A program made the translations under genes and the position numbers. 33,592 nt of DNA, taken from positions 1 to 33,592 of the forward strand of contig CAMDWT010000022.1 of the NCBI GenBank assembly GCA_945877505.1, in the 5' to 3' direction. Source of the stretch: Crenothrix polyspora. GTDB taxonomy: Bacteria; Pseudomonadota; Gammaproteobacteria; Methylococcales; Methylomonadaceae. Position 1 is the first letter of the stretch. Each line of letters starts with the position of its first letter. The notes under the pieces are model-generated. The model did not search any database, had not been told where the DNA came from, and saw nothing but the letters and a program-made list of their open reading frames with translations. Below, piece after piece: positions 24,853 to 32,386 of the stretch.

Positions 24853-25421
24853 TATTCTTTTACGCGTGATATATATTCACCGGTACGTGTATCGACTTTA
24901 ATAATCTCGCCCTGCTGGACGAACAAAGGCACTCTTACGACCGCACCCGTTTCTAACGTTGCCGGCTTGCCACCGCCACCTGAAGTATCTCCGCGCACAC
25001 CCGGATCAGTTTCAACAATTGCCAACTCAACAAAATTAGTCGGCGTTACTGATAAAGGTGCATCATTCCATAAAGTGACCGTGCAAGAATCCTGATCCTT
25101 AAGCCATTTACTGGAGTCACCCACCGTTTTTTCATCACACTGATATTGTTCAAACGTATCAGGTACCATAAAATGCCTAAACTCACCGTCGCTATACAAA
25201 TATTGCATGGCAACATCAACCACATCAGCGCCTTCAAGCGAATCACCTGATTTAAACGTTCTTTCTATCACGCGGCCTGTTTTAAGGTTCCTGATTTTTA
25301 CCCGATTAAAAGCCTGACCCTTTCCTGGCTTTACAAATTCATTTTCTATAATTGCGCAGGGGTCACTATCTAACATGACTTTTAACCCAGATTTAAATTC
25401 ATTGGTGCTGTAAATGGCCAT
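24852..25421 (-). CDS. efp: Elongation factor P
   Basis: 189 residues from the ATG at 25421, which has AGAGGA five bases before it; the open frame extends 13 codons upstream without support. EF-P enters the E site and rescues ribosomes stalled at consecutive prolines. The modifiable K34 is present in [14 protein letters not shown], the sequence recognised by EpmA. Three beta-barrel domains are recognisable. The end ([14 protein letters not shown]) is the usual EF-P signature. K34 together with adjacent epmA and epmB predicts the beta-lysyl form rather than the rhamnosylated one. Confidence 0.98.
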   Translation of the reverse strand: MAIYSTNEFKSGLKVMLDSDPCAIIENEFVKPGKGQAFNRVKIRNLKTGRVIERTFKSGDSLEGADVVDVAMQYLYSDGEFRHFMVPDTFEQYQCDEKTVGDSSKWLKDQDSCTVTLWNDAPLSVTPTNFVELAIVETDPGVRGDTSGGGGKPATLETGAVVRVPLFVQQGEIIKVDTRTGEYISRVKE

Positions 25422-25456
25422 TTTATCCTCTAGATGACAAACAATATAAAACTTAA

Positions 25457-25468
25457 CCATTATAATGG
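25457..25468. promoter_or_regulatory. Symmetrical -10 element between efp and epmB
   Basis: CCATTATAATGG is a perfect 12-bp palindrome midway in the 84-base gap between the divergent efp and epmB starts. It presents a perfect TATAAT on both strands, overlapping by four bases, so one site could serve both directions. -35 matches are poor on both sides. Seen: the symmetry. Inferred: two-way promoter use. Confidence 0.5.
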
Positions 25469-25505
25469 ACGTAACAATCGATAGAAACCTTAAATAATCA
25501 CTTTC

Positions 25506-26522
25506 ATGCTAGAACAACTCAACGAAACCCTTCACTTTACTAAAAACTGGCAACAACAACTTGCCGAAGCCTTCGTTAATATTGAAGACTTATGCCATTA
25601 TCTAGGCTTATCTCCTAAGGTCTTAGCGGTCTCTGATGCGGCTTCCAAAGACTTTCCTTTACGTGTCCCTTTAAGCTTTGCAGCCAGCATGCAAAAAGGC
25701 GACCCGAATGACCCTTTATTAAGGCAAGTACTGCCCATTGAAGATGAATTAATTCTTTACCCAGGATTTAGCAACGATCCCGTGGGCGATCTTCCTTCTG
25801 CCACCCAAATAGGTGTTTTACACAAATATCAAGGACGGGTTTTATTTATCAATACGGGGAGTTGTGCAATAAATTGTCGCTATTGTTTTCGCCGCAACTT
25901 TCCTTACTCAGACCTACAGCTAAGTAAACAACATGAAAATGCAGGCATCCACTACATTAACGAACATCCTGATGTTTCTGAAGTCATTCTAAGCGGCGGC
26001 GATCCTTTATTACTAAGCGATTCACGATTAGCAAAACTTATCCAAGAATTAAGTGCGATTGAACATTTAAAGCGCATTAGAATTCACTCACGCCTACCCA
26101 TCGTCTTACCGGCCAGAATAACTGATGAGTTTATTAATACGCTGTGCAACAGTAGCAAGCAAATTGTGATGGTCATCCACTGTAATCATGCTAATGAGCT
26201 CAATTCTCGCGTTATTGAAGCCTTTAAATTATTGCAAAATAGAAATATTATCTTATTCAATCAATCTGTCTTATTAAAAGGCGTCAATGATAACCTAACC
26301 GTTTTAAGCGAATTGAGCGAACAACTTTTCAGTCTAGGTATAATCCCTTATTATCTACATTTATTAGATAAAGCAACGGGAACAGGACACTTTGATGTAC
26401 CTAAAGCTTACGCACTTCAACTACTTGAGCAATTACAAAATACGCTACCAGGCTATCTTGTACCCAAGTTAGTGACTGAGCAAGCAGGTGGATTATCAAA
26501 ACAACCGGTTCATTTACTATAA
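25506..26522 (+). CDS. epmB: EF-P lysine 2,3-aminomutase EpmB (YjeK)
   Basis: 338 residues. EpmB is a radical SAM and PLP enzyme that converts (S)-alpha-lysine to (R)-beta-lysine for transfer to EF-P by EpmA. The iron-sulfur cluster cysteines are C120, C124 and C127 in [27 protein letters not shown] is the SAM-binding GGD motif. [18 protein letters not shown] near the C-terminus holds the lysine contacts and the PLP region typical of short EpmB forms. It is divergent from efp-epmA, so all three components needed for beta-lysylation lie within 2.7 kb. The EpmC hydroxylase was not seen here. Confidence 0.96.
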   Translation: MLEQLNETLHFTKNWQQQLAEAFVNIEDLCHYLGLSPKVLAVSDAASKDFPLRVPLSFAASMQKGDPNDPLLRQVLPIEDELILYPGFSNDPVGDLPSATQIGVLHKYQGRVLFINTGSCAINCRYCFRRNFPYSDLQLSKQHENAGIHYINEHPDVSEVILSGGDPLLLSDSRLAKLIQELSAIEHLKRIRIHSRLPIVLPARITDEFINTLCNSSKQIVMVIHCNHANELNSRVIEAFKLLQNRNIILFNQSVLLKGVNDNLTVLSELSEQLFSLGIIPYYLHLLDKATGTGHFDVPKAYALQLLEQLQNTLPGYLVPKLVTEQAGGLSKQPVHLL

Positions 26523-26561
26523 AATCTTCTCAGTCCTCTAAAATAAAAACAAAGGAATATC

Positions 26562-27626
26562 ATGTCTGAATCGTTTAGCTTTGCTTCTGAAAAAGCGGGT
26601 TTGCCTCCCGGTTCACTGGTTCATGTTGGCAAAGTTCATCAGCATGCTCATAAGATCTCTGTGGTGAATTACAATAAATCGACCTTAAAAAAGCATACAG
26701 TCAATTCCATTGATGAGTTACTTGGCTATAAATTGACTGATACCATCACTTGGGTGATTATTGACGGTTTAAAAGATGTTTCGATTATTGAAGCAATAGG
26801 GCTCCATTTTGACATACACCCGTTGGTATTAGAGGATATTCTTAATACGCATCAACGACCAAAATTTGAAGAATTTAACGATTATTTATATATCGTCATA
26901 AAAGCCATTTCAATGGGTAACCGTTCTTTAAAGGTTAAATATGAACAAATTAGCTTACTGGTATTACAAAACTTTGTATTTACCTTTATAGAAAAACCAG
27001 ACACACTTTTTCATCCCATCCTAAATCGCCTTGATAATGATAAGAGCCAAGTTAGAAACTTAGGCACCGATTACTTAGCTTACCTAATCATGGATACTGT
27101 TGTTGACGAGTATTTTTCTCTACAAGATGCTTTTGATGATCTTATTGAAGGGGTTGAAGATAAGTTACTTTCCAACCCCACGTCAGAAACCTTGGCAACT
27201 ATCCAAAAAATAAAACGTGAATTAATTTTTTTTCGACGATCCGTATCGCCTTTAAGGGAATTACTTGCGGCCATTCATCGTAGCGAATCACCCCTACTCA
27301 ACGAAAAGACCAAGCGCTATTTTGGTGATGTTTATGATCATGCTATCCGCATCATTGAAGCTATAGAATCTTATCGAGACTTGATAGCCGGCATGCTGGA
27401 TATTTATCTATCAAGTGTCAGCAACAAAATGAATGAAACGATGAAAGTACTTACCGTATTTGCGTCAATATTTATTCCTTTAACCTTTGTCGCAGGCGTT
27501 TACGGTATGAATTTTGAGTATATGCCAGAGCTAAAATGGCGATGGGGCTATCCTGCAATATGGGTCTTCTTTATTAGTGTTTCGGTAATTCTGTTACGGT
27601 TTTTCAGGAAAAACAAATGGCTGTGA
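26562..27626 (+). CDS. corA: CorA family magnesium/cobalt transporter
   Basis: 354 residues. CorA forms a pentameric channel that takes up Mg2+ and Co2+. A large cytoplasmic alpha/beta funnel covers 1-285, with PLVLEDILNTHQRPKFEEFNDYLYIV typical of the family. Two membrane helices lie at about 293-312 and 331-347. The selectivity signature YGMN (314-317) closes the first, followed by the short MPEL loop, and the protein ends in a basic RKNKWL tail. The arrangement resembles the Thermotoga CorA branch more than the short E. coli form. An AAAGGA lies six bases before the ATG. It begins 39 bases after epmB and could be cotranscribed with it. Confidence 0.95.
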   Translation: MSESFSFASEKAGLPPGSLVHVGKVHQHAHKISVVNYNKSTLKKHTVNSIDELLGYKLTDTITWVIIDGLKDVSIIEAIGLHFDIHPLVLEDILNTHQRPKFEEFNDYLYIVIKAISMGNRSLKVKYEQISLLVLQNFVFTFIEKPDTLFHPILNRLDNDKSQVRNLGTDYLAYLIMDTVVDEYFSLQDAFDDLIEGVEDKLLSNPTSETLATIQKIKRELIFFRRSVSPLRELLAAIHRSESPLLNEKTKRYFGDVYDHAIRIIEAIESYRDLIAGMLDIYLSSVSNKMNETMKVLTVFASIFIPLTFVAGVYGMNFEYMPELKWRWGYPAIWVFFISVSVILLRFFRKNKWL

Positions 27627-27714
27627 TGGTTCATTTACATGACTTAAACAATCACTCAGCCAACTTCATTTATCTTTAATTTTTCCTAAGTAAAAAAGTT
27701 TAAACAGATAAACG

Positions 27715-27754
27715 GGTTCACGTTCAAAATTAATTATTATTTTGAACGTGAACC
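27715..27754. terminator. Bidirectional hairpin between corA and rppH
   Basis: Perfect 16-bp arms (27715-27730 and 27739-27754) surround an eight-base A/T loop. The right arm and part of the loop are the last codons and stop of rppH. The corA stop is 88 bases away on the other strand. Downstream U-tracts are short on both sides, so it could be an imperfect two-way terminator or a 3'-end stabiliser. Confidence 0.6.
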
Positions 27755-28288
27755 TTTCAAGTGACGGGGTTTAATCTCTTTGGCTAAAAACCCTGCCCCA
27801 TTAACGGGCACCGATTCAACGGCTAAAATAGCGCCTAATTCCGTCATCGCTTTTTGATAAACCTTACGTTTAAAATAAACTACGTCATTAAGCGGCTCCC
27901 AATAATCAACCCAACGCCAGCTATCAAATTCTGGTTTTGGACAATGATCGAAACGCACCGCTGTATCTTGCGTAATTAATCGCAACATATACCAAATCTG
28001 CTTTTGCCCTATACACAACGGCATGGAACTCTTGCGTATATAGCGCTCAGGCAACTGATATCGCAACCAATATCGGGTTCGCCCTAATAATTGAACATGT
28101 TGCTGCTGTAAGCCCGTTTCTTCCCACAATTCTCGGTACATTGCTGCTTCAGGGTCTTCGTCGTCATTGATTCCGCCTTGCGGAAACTGCCATGCATTAA
28201 CGCCCATCCGTTTCGCCCAAAACACACGACCCTCGTCATTGCAAAGGATGATTCCGACATTGGGCCGGTATCCTTTAGAGTCTATCAT
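27737..28288 (-). CDS. rppH: RNA pyrophosphohydrolase RppH (NudH)
   Basis: 183 residues (E. coli 176). RppH strips pyrophosphate from the 5' triphosphate end of mRNA and so starts RNase E-dependent decay. The Nudix box runs through 38-60 ([20 protein letters not shown], then TGL) with metal-binding E53, E56 and E57. The start [22 protein letters not shown] and [21 protein letters not shown] are RppH-specific. The C-terminus is short and basic. Its last codons lie in the 16-bp hairpin. It is divergent from a HAD phosphatase gene, as nudH and its HAD neighbour are adjacent in Pseudomonas. Confidence 0.96.
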   Translation of the reverse strand: MIDSKGYRPNVGIILCNDEGRVFWAKRMGVNAWQFPQGGINDDEDPEAAMYRELWEETGLQQQHVQLLGRTRYWLRYQLPERYIRKSSMPLCIGQKQIWYMLRLITQDTAVRFDHCPKPEFDSWRWVDYWEPLNDVVYFKRKVYQKAMTELGAILAVESVPVNGAGFLAKEIKPRHLKGSRSK

Positions 28289-28344
28289 GTTAAAACCTGT
28301 GTCTTTTAACCCACCTATATCTTAAATATTACTAACTGGTAAAA

Positions 28345-28372
28345 TTACAAAGTAGGTCAGGTTGTTTATAAT
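28345..28372 (+). promoter_or_regulatory. Possible promoter of the HAD phosphatase gene
   Basis: A perfect TATAAT at 28367-28372 is preceded, after 16 bases, by a poor -35 (TTACAA, 28345-28350). The leader would be near 67 bases. The same A/T stretch also offers TATAAA on the other strand for rppH. Low certainty. Confidence 0.35.
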
Positions 28373-28446
28373 GATCCCATTGTTCCACAAAAAAACCCCA
28401 GACACCATAGTGCACAGTGCTTTTAATTACTTAAGACAGGTTTAAC

Positions 28447-29133
28447 GTGAGTTTAGCGATTTTTGATTTAGATAATACCCTAATAGCTGATGACAGCGAT
28501 TACTTATGGGGACAGTTTCTTGTTGATCAAGGCATAGTTGATAAAGCTATTTATGAAAGTGCCAACATCAAGTTCTATAATGACTATAAACAAGGTTCGC
28601 TGGACATTGTTGAGTTTTTACATTTCTCCCTGAAACCCTTAGCCGATAACAACCCTGAACAACTTCATCAGTGGCGCGAGCAATTTATACGAGACATCAT
28701 CACGCCCATATTATTAAAACCAGCACAAGATCTAATCACCAAACACAAAGATAGAGGGGATACTTTATTAGTCATTACCGCAACTAACCGTTTTGTTACG
28801 GAGCCTATTGTTAATTTATATGGGATTAATAATTTGTTAGCAACCGCACCTGAATTTAAAAACAACAAATATACGGGTAATTTTATTGGTATTCCCTGTT
28901 TTCAGGAAGGTAAAGTACAATTACTAAAAGAATGGTTAAAAAATTCCACTGAAACCATGGCAGGAAGTTGGTTCTATAGTGATTCACATAATGATTTGCC
29001 GCTACTTAACTTAGTGGACAATCCTGTAGCTGTTGACCCTGATGAAAAGCTGACTGCATTTGCTAGAGCTTCAAATTGGCCGATAATAAGCCTAAGAGAA
29101 AACAAATGTCCCGTTGAGCATTTTCACAAATAA
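28447..29133 (+). CDS. HAD-IB family hydrolase (SerB/CicA-like phosphatase)
   Basis: 228 residues, starting at GTG (28447). HAD motif I is FDLDNTLI, with nucleophile D7 and acid D9. Motif II is the T111 of VITATN. Motif III is K156, and motif IV is SDSHNDLPLL with D179 and D183. A helical cap lies at about 15-90. The size and the SDSxNDLPLL motif place it in the HAD-IB subfamily near phosphoserine phosphatase, but the substrate cannot be read from sequence. Related genes lie beside rppH in Pseudomonas, which supports a conserved neighbourhood rather than a known joint role. Confidence 0.87.
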   Translation: MSLAIFDLDNTLIADDSDYLWGQFLVDQGIVDKAIYESANIKFYNDYKQGSLDIVEFLHFSLKPLADNNPEQLHQWREQFIRDIITPILLKPAQDLITKHKDRGDTLLVITATNRFVTEPIVNLYGINNLLATAPEFKNNKYTGNFIGIPCFQEGKVQLLKEWLKNSTETMAGSWFYSDSHNDLPLLNLVDNPVAVDPDEKLTAFARASNWPIISLRENKCPVEHFHK

Positions 29134-29199
29134 ATAGGGCTCTTAACGTAACATAACGATTAAGATTTACTGAGTTTCCAAGTCAGAGCAATGAATAAG

Positions 29200-29220
29200 A
29201 GATGCCTGTAACGGGCATCT
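29200..29220 (+). other. Stable hairpin upstream of the acyl-CoA synthetase/GNAT gene
   Basis: AGATGCC pairs with GGCATCT, extended by a U-G and a G-C pair, giving a nine-pair stem with a UAA loop. It lies 67 bases after the HAD gene stop and 54 bases before the next ATG. The following bases (ACAAAGTTTCG) are not a U-tract, so it could be a weak terminator for the HAD gene or leader structure for the next gene. Confidence 0.4.
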
Positions 29221-29274
29221 ACAAAGTTTCGTCTTTAATTTACCTAACGTTATTTTTATCACAACGGAGCATTA

Positions 29275-31956
29275 ATGGGACCTCATTACCTAAACCGCTT
29301 TTTTACCCCAAAATCAGTCGCTATTGTTGGAGCATCAGAGCGTGAAGATAGCGTTGGATATCGACTACTCCTGAATATGCAAGAAGCCGGTTTTACGGGG
29401 GGACTTTATCCGGTCAATAACAAAAGGGAACACTTATTAGGCTTAAAAGCTTACCCCCATTTAAATGCGGTCCCCGAAGACTTAGATCTGGTTGTTATTG
29501 CCACACCCGCACCTACTGTGCCTGATATTGTCCGTCAATGTGGTGAAAAAGGCGTGGTTTCTATCATTATCATTACGGCCGGTTTTGGTGAGCTTGGAAC
29601 AGAAGGCATACGTTTACAACAAGAAGTTCTTGATATAGCTCATCGTTACAATATTCGTATTATTGGTCCAAACTGTTTAGGTATTATTCGCCCTAGCGGA
29701 CAACTTAATGCCACCTTTGGCGAGGGTGTCGTTAAAGACGGTCACTTAGCACTATTGTCGCAATCAGGTGCTGTTTGCACCGCCATTTTGGATTGGGCTA
29801 AACTACAAGACATTGGTTTTTCAACCGTAGTTTCAATGGGAGGTGCTGCTGACATTGATTTTGGTGAAGTACTTGATTACTTGGCAACGGATAGTAAAAC
29901 AACTGGCATCTTAATGTATGTAGAAGGCATACGAGATGCACGGCGCTTTTTAAGTGGCCTTAAAGCCGCAGCGCGTTTAAAGCCAGTTATTTTAATTAAA
30001 TCAGGTCGTCATGAGGCAGGCAGTAAAGCCGCCATGTCTCACACAGGCGCCATGGTAGGCGGCGACGATGTCTTTGATGCCGCCATTGCTAGAGCGGGCG
30101 TCGTTAGGGTTTACAGTATCACGGAGTTATTTTCCGCGGCTCGCGTTTTAGCCAACAATTACGTCGTCAAAAAAGACCGCCTTGCCATTATTACCAATGC
30201 GGGGGGGCCTGGCGTGATGAGTACAGATCGTGCAGAAGATGTTGGCATTACAATGGCCGAACTGAGTCCAGCCAGTATTGACGCGTTAAACAAAACGCTA
30301 CCCCCGCACTGGTCTCATGCCAATCCCATTGATATTTTGGGCGATGCAACTTCTGACCGCTATCAGAAAGCACTCGATATTTGTATAAACGATAAAAATA
30401 TCGATGGTGTCTTAGTTATTTTAACCCCTCAAGCAATGACTAATCCTACGCAGGTAGCCATAAGTATTATTGAAGGCGCTAAAACGAGTAAAAAACCAGT
30501 CTTAGCTTCTTGGACAGGCGGAGCTAAGGTTCAAGAAGGTCGAGAACTTTTTGCTAATAGTAAAGTGGCTCACTTTAGCACCCCAGAAGTCGCTGTTGAT
30601 GCCTTCTCATTTTTGGCTAAGTATGCTCAAAATCAAATTCTACTTAAACAAATCCCCTCCCCTACAGACGAACTCGTAAAACCAGACATTGAAGGCTCAC
30701 GTTTAATTATTGAGCGCGTCCTTTCTGAAGGCCGTCAGGTTTTAACCGCTCAAGAATCTAAAGCCATCCTTGCCGCCTTTCATATACCGGTCACGCAAAC
30801 CATCAAAGTGTCCAACCTAAAAGATGCCATGATAGCCGCGGAGACGCTGCAATTTCCAGTCGTATTAAAAGTTAATATGGCAGAATTTAGTCATAAAACG
30901 GATATAGGTGGCGTTAGACTTAATATTAATAGCGTTCAGGATATTTCCCGACATTATTTGGAAATGGAAGCCGCCATTAAAAAATTACATCCCGAAATAA
31001 CGGAAGTAGGCATGACCGTAGAGCCTATGTTCAAATCAAATAATGGCCGAGAACTTATGATAGGGGTCGTTAGAGACCCCGTCTTTGGTCCTGCCATCAG
31101 TTTTGGCTTAGGTGGCACACTGGTTGAAATCTTAAAAGATAACGCCGTGGCACTGCCGCCCCTTAACGCCTATATGATTGAACAAATAATTGCTAAAACC
31201 AAGGCGGCCAACTATTTAAAAGCCTTTAGACAATTAGCCCCCGCTAACAAAAAAGCCCTGATTGATACACTGCTAAATATATCAAGCATGGTCAGTGAAC
31301 TTCCTGAAATTTTAGAGCTTGATATTAATCCCTTAATTGTTGATGAGCAGGGTGCCATAGCCGTTGATGCTCGCATTAAAGCAGAACTCAACAATCAATT
31401 GACCCCTTATTCCCACATGGCGATTCACCCTTATCCCCATCAGCTCACTCAGCACTTCCAATTAGCTAGCGGCGCTACTATAACAATCCGCCCTATCCGT
31501 CCAGAAGATGCCGCTATGGAAAAAGACTTTCATAATCGCTTATCAGAGCGCACGAAATATTTCCGGTTTATGCAAGCATTACAAGAACTAACCTCAGAAA
31601 TGCTGGTTCGATTTACACAAATTGATTACGATCGTGAAATGGCATTTGTTGCTATCACTGAAGATGAGACGATAACTCGCGAACTGGGAGTTGGTCGCTA
31701 CCTAATGAATCCCGATGGAATTTCTGTAGAGTTTGCACTAGTCGTTGCTGATGATAGTCATTGCTTAGGAATAGGTTCAAAACTCATGACAACTTTAATG
31801 CAAGTAGCTAAATCGAAAGGTATATTATTTTTTGAAGGTGAAGTCTTAATCGTTAATAAGCCCATGTTATCGCTGGTGAAAAAACTGGGCTTTGCTATAG
31901 AACCTATTGCCAATGACCATGAAGTCGTTCGTGTCGTTAAAGATTTAAGGCAATAG
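29275..31956 (+). CDS. Acyl-CoA synthetase (ADP-forming)/GNAT fusion, Pat/YfiQ-like protein acetyltransferase
   Basis: 893 residues. An NDP-forming acyl-CoA synthetase region covers 1-705. It has a CoA-binding Rossmann fold (VAIVGASEREDSVGYR), ligase domains with LSQSGAV and AAMSHTGAMVGGDD (H256), and an ATP-grasp part (VVLKVNMAEFSHKTDIGGV, 529-547; LELDINPLIV). A GNAT acetyltransferase covers 735-893, with VEFALVV (E819) and the acetyl-CoA loop DDSHCLGIGSKLM. This is the layout of Salmonella Pat and E. coli YfiQ, which acetylate lysines of metabolic enzymes such as acetyl-CoA synthetase. The GNAT part is the established enzyme. The His of the SHTGA motif is kept, so residual synthetase activity cannot be excluded. 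Its end overlaps the convergent DUF4405 gene by 20 bases. Confidence 0.9.
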   Translation: MGPHYLNRFFTPKSVAIVGASEREDSVGYRLLLNMQEAGFTGGLYPVNNKREHLLGLKAYPHLNAVPEDLDLVVIATPAPTVPDIVRQCGEKGVVSIIIITAGFGELGTEGIRLQQEVLDIAHRYNIRIIGPNCLGIIRPSGQLNATFGEGVVKDGHLALLSQSGAVCTAILDWAKLQDIGFSTVVSMGGAADIDFGEVLDYLATDSKTTGILMYVEGIRDARRFLSGLKAAARLKPVILIKSGRHEAGSKAAMSHTGAMVGGDDVFDAAIARAGVVRVYSITELFSAARVLANNYVVKKDRLAIITNAGGPGVMSTDRAEDVGITMAELSPASIDALNKTLPPHWSHANPIDILGDATSDRYQKALDICINDKNIDGVLVILTPQAMTNPTQVAISIIEGAKTSKKPVLASWTGGAKVQEGRELFANSKVAHFSTPEVAVDAFSFLAKYAQNQILLKQIPSPTDELVKPDIEGSRLIIERVLSEGRQVLTAQESKAILAAFHIPVTQTIKVSNLKDAMIAAETLQFPVVLKVNMAEFSHKTDIGGVRLNINSVQDISRHYLEMEAAIKKLHPEITEVGMTVEPMFKSNNGRELMIGVVRDPVFGPAISFGLGGTLVEILKDNAVALPPLNAYMIEQIIAKTKAANYLKAFRQLAPANKKALIDTLLNISSMVSELPEILELDINPLIVDEQGAIAVDARIKAELNNQLTPYSHMAIHPYPHQLTQHFQLASGATITIRPIRPEDAAMEKDFHNRLSERTKYFRFMQALQELTSEMLVRFTQIDYDREMAFVAITEDETITRELGVGRYLMNPDGISVEFALVVADDSHCLGIGSKLMTTLMQVAKSKGILFFEGEVLIVNKPMLSLVKKLGFAIEPIANDHEVVRVVKDLRQ

Positions 31957-32386
31957 CCTCCTTAAGTTGGCGACTTTGATCACTATGCCCAAAGTGCATT
32001 CCCTGCATTGGCGTCACTATTACTCTAACGCTATGTTGAGCCGTCCACCCAAAAACGATCATAATAAGAGCAATGATGATCGAGGTTACTATCCCAGCAC
32101 GGAGCAATGAAGGATGCTCTGTTTTGGCAACATAACAACGTTTACCTATAACCGTTACTATCCAATTCCAATGCAGGGCCAAATGAACAAGCAGTATTAT
32201 CAAAAGTCCTAGACTAAACCAAAAATGGATATCACCCCATTGATGACGCGTATAACTCCACAAACTTAATGTTTTATTACTGCCTGGTGGCAACGGAAAA
32301 CGGAGGATATAGCCAGTTGCAAGCATGCCCAACAATTGGCAGGCGGCTATCAAATCAATAACGATATTAACAATTGTGCGATTCAT
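31937..32386 (-). CDS. DUF4405 family membrane protein (cytochrome b561-like)
   Basis: 149 residues with three clear membrane segments at about 4-28, 52-74 and 94-116. Histidines H48 (TRHQW), H54 (DIHFWF), H68 and H72 (LLVHLALHW) lie at and within the second segment, in the manner of haem-b-binding DUF4405 proteins, which resemble half of a cytochrome b561. The periplasmic end after 116 is short. Its ATG, with GGATAGAG before it, overlaps the RND permease stop by 20 bases, so it is coupled to the pump gene. A redox role is inferred from the histidine pattern; partner and substrate are unknown. The 3' end overlaps the convergent acyltransferase gene. Confidence 0.75.
   Translation of the reverse strand: MNRTIVNIVIDLIAACQLLGMLATGYILRFPLPPGSNKTLSLWSYTRHQWGDIHFWFSLGLLIILLVHLALHWNWIVTVIGKRCYVAKTEHPSLLRAGIVTSIIIALIMIVFGWTAQHSVRVIVTPMQGMHFGHSDQSRQLKEAIALNL

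Noticed and set aside
25422-25460. Longer efp start
   Set aside because: The ATG at 25421 has a strong AGAGGA site and gives the canonical numbering with K34.
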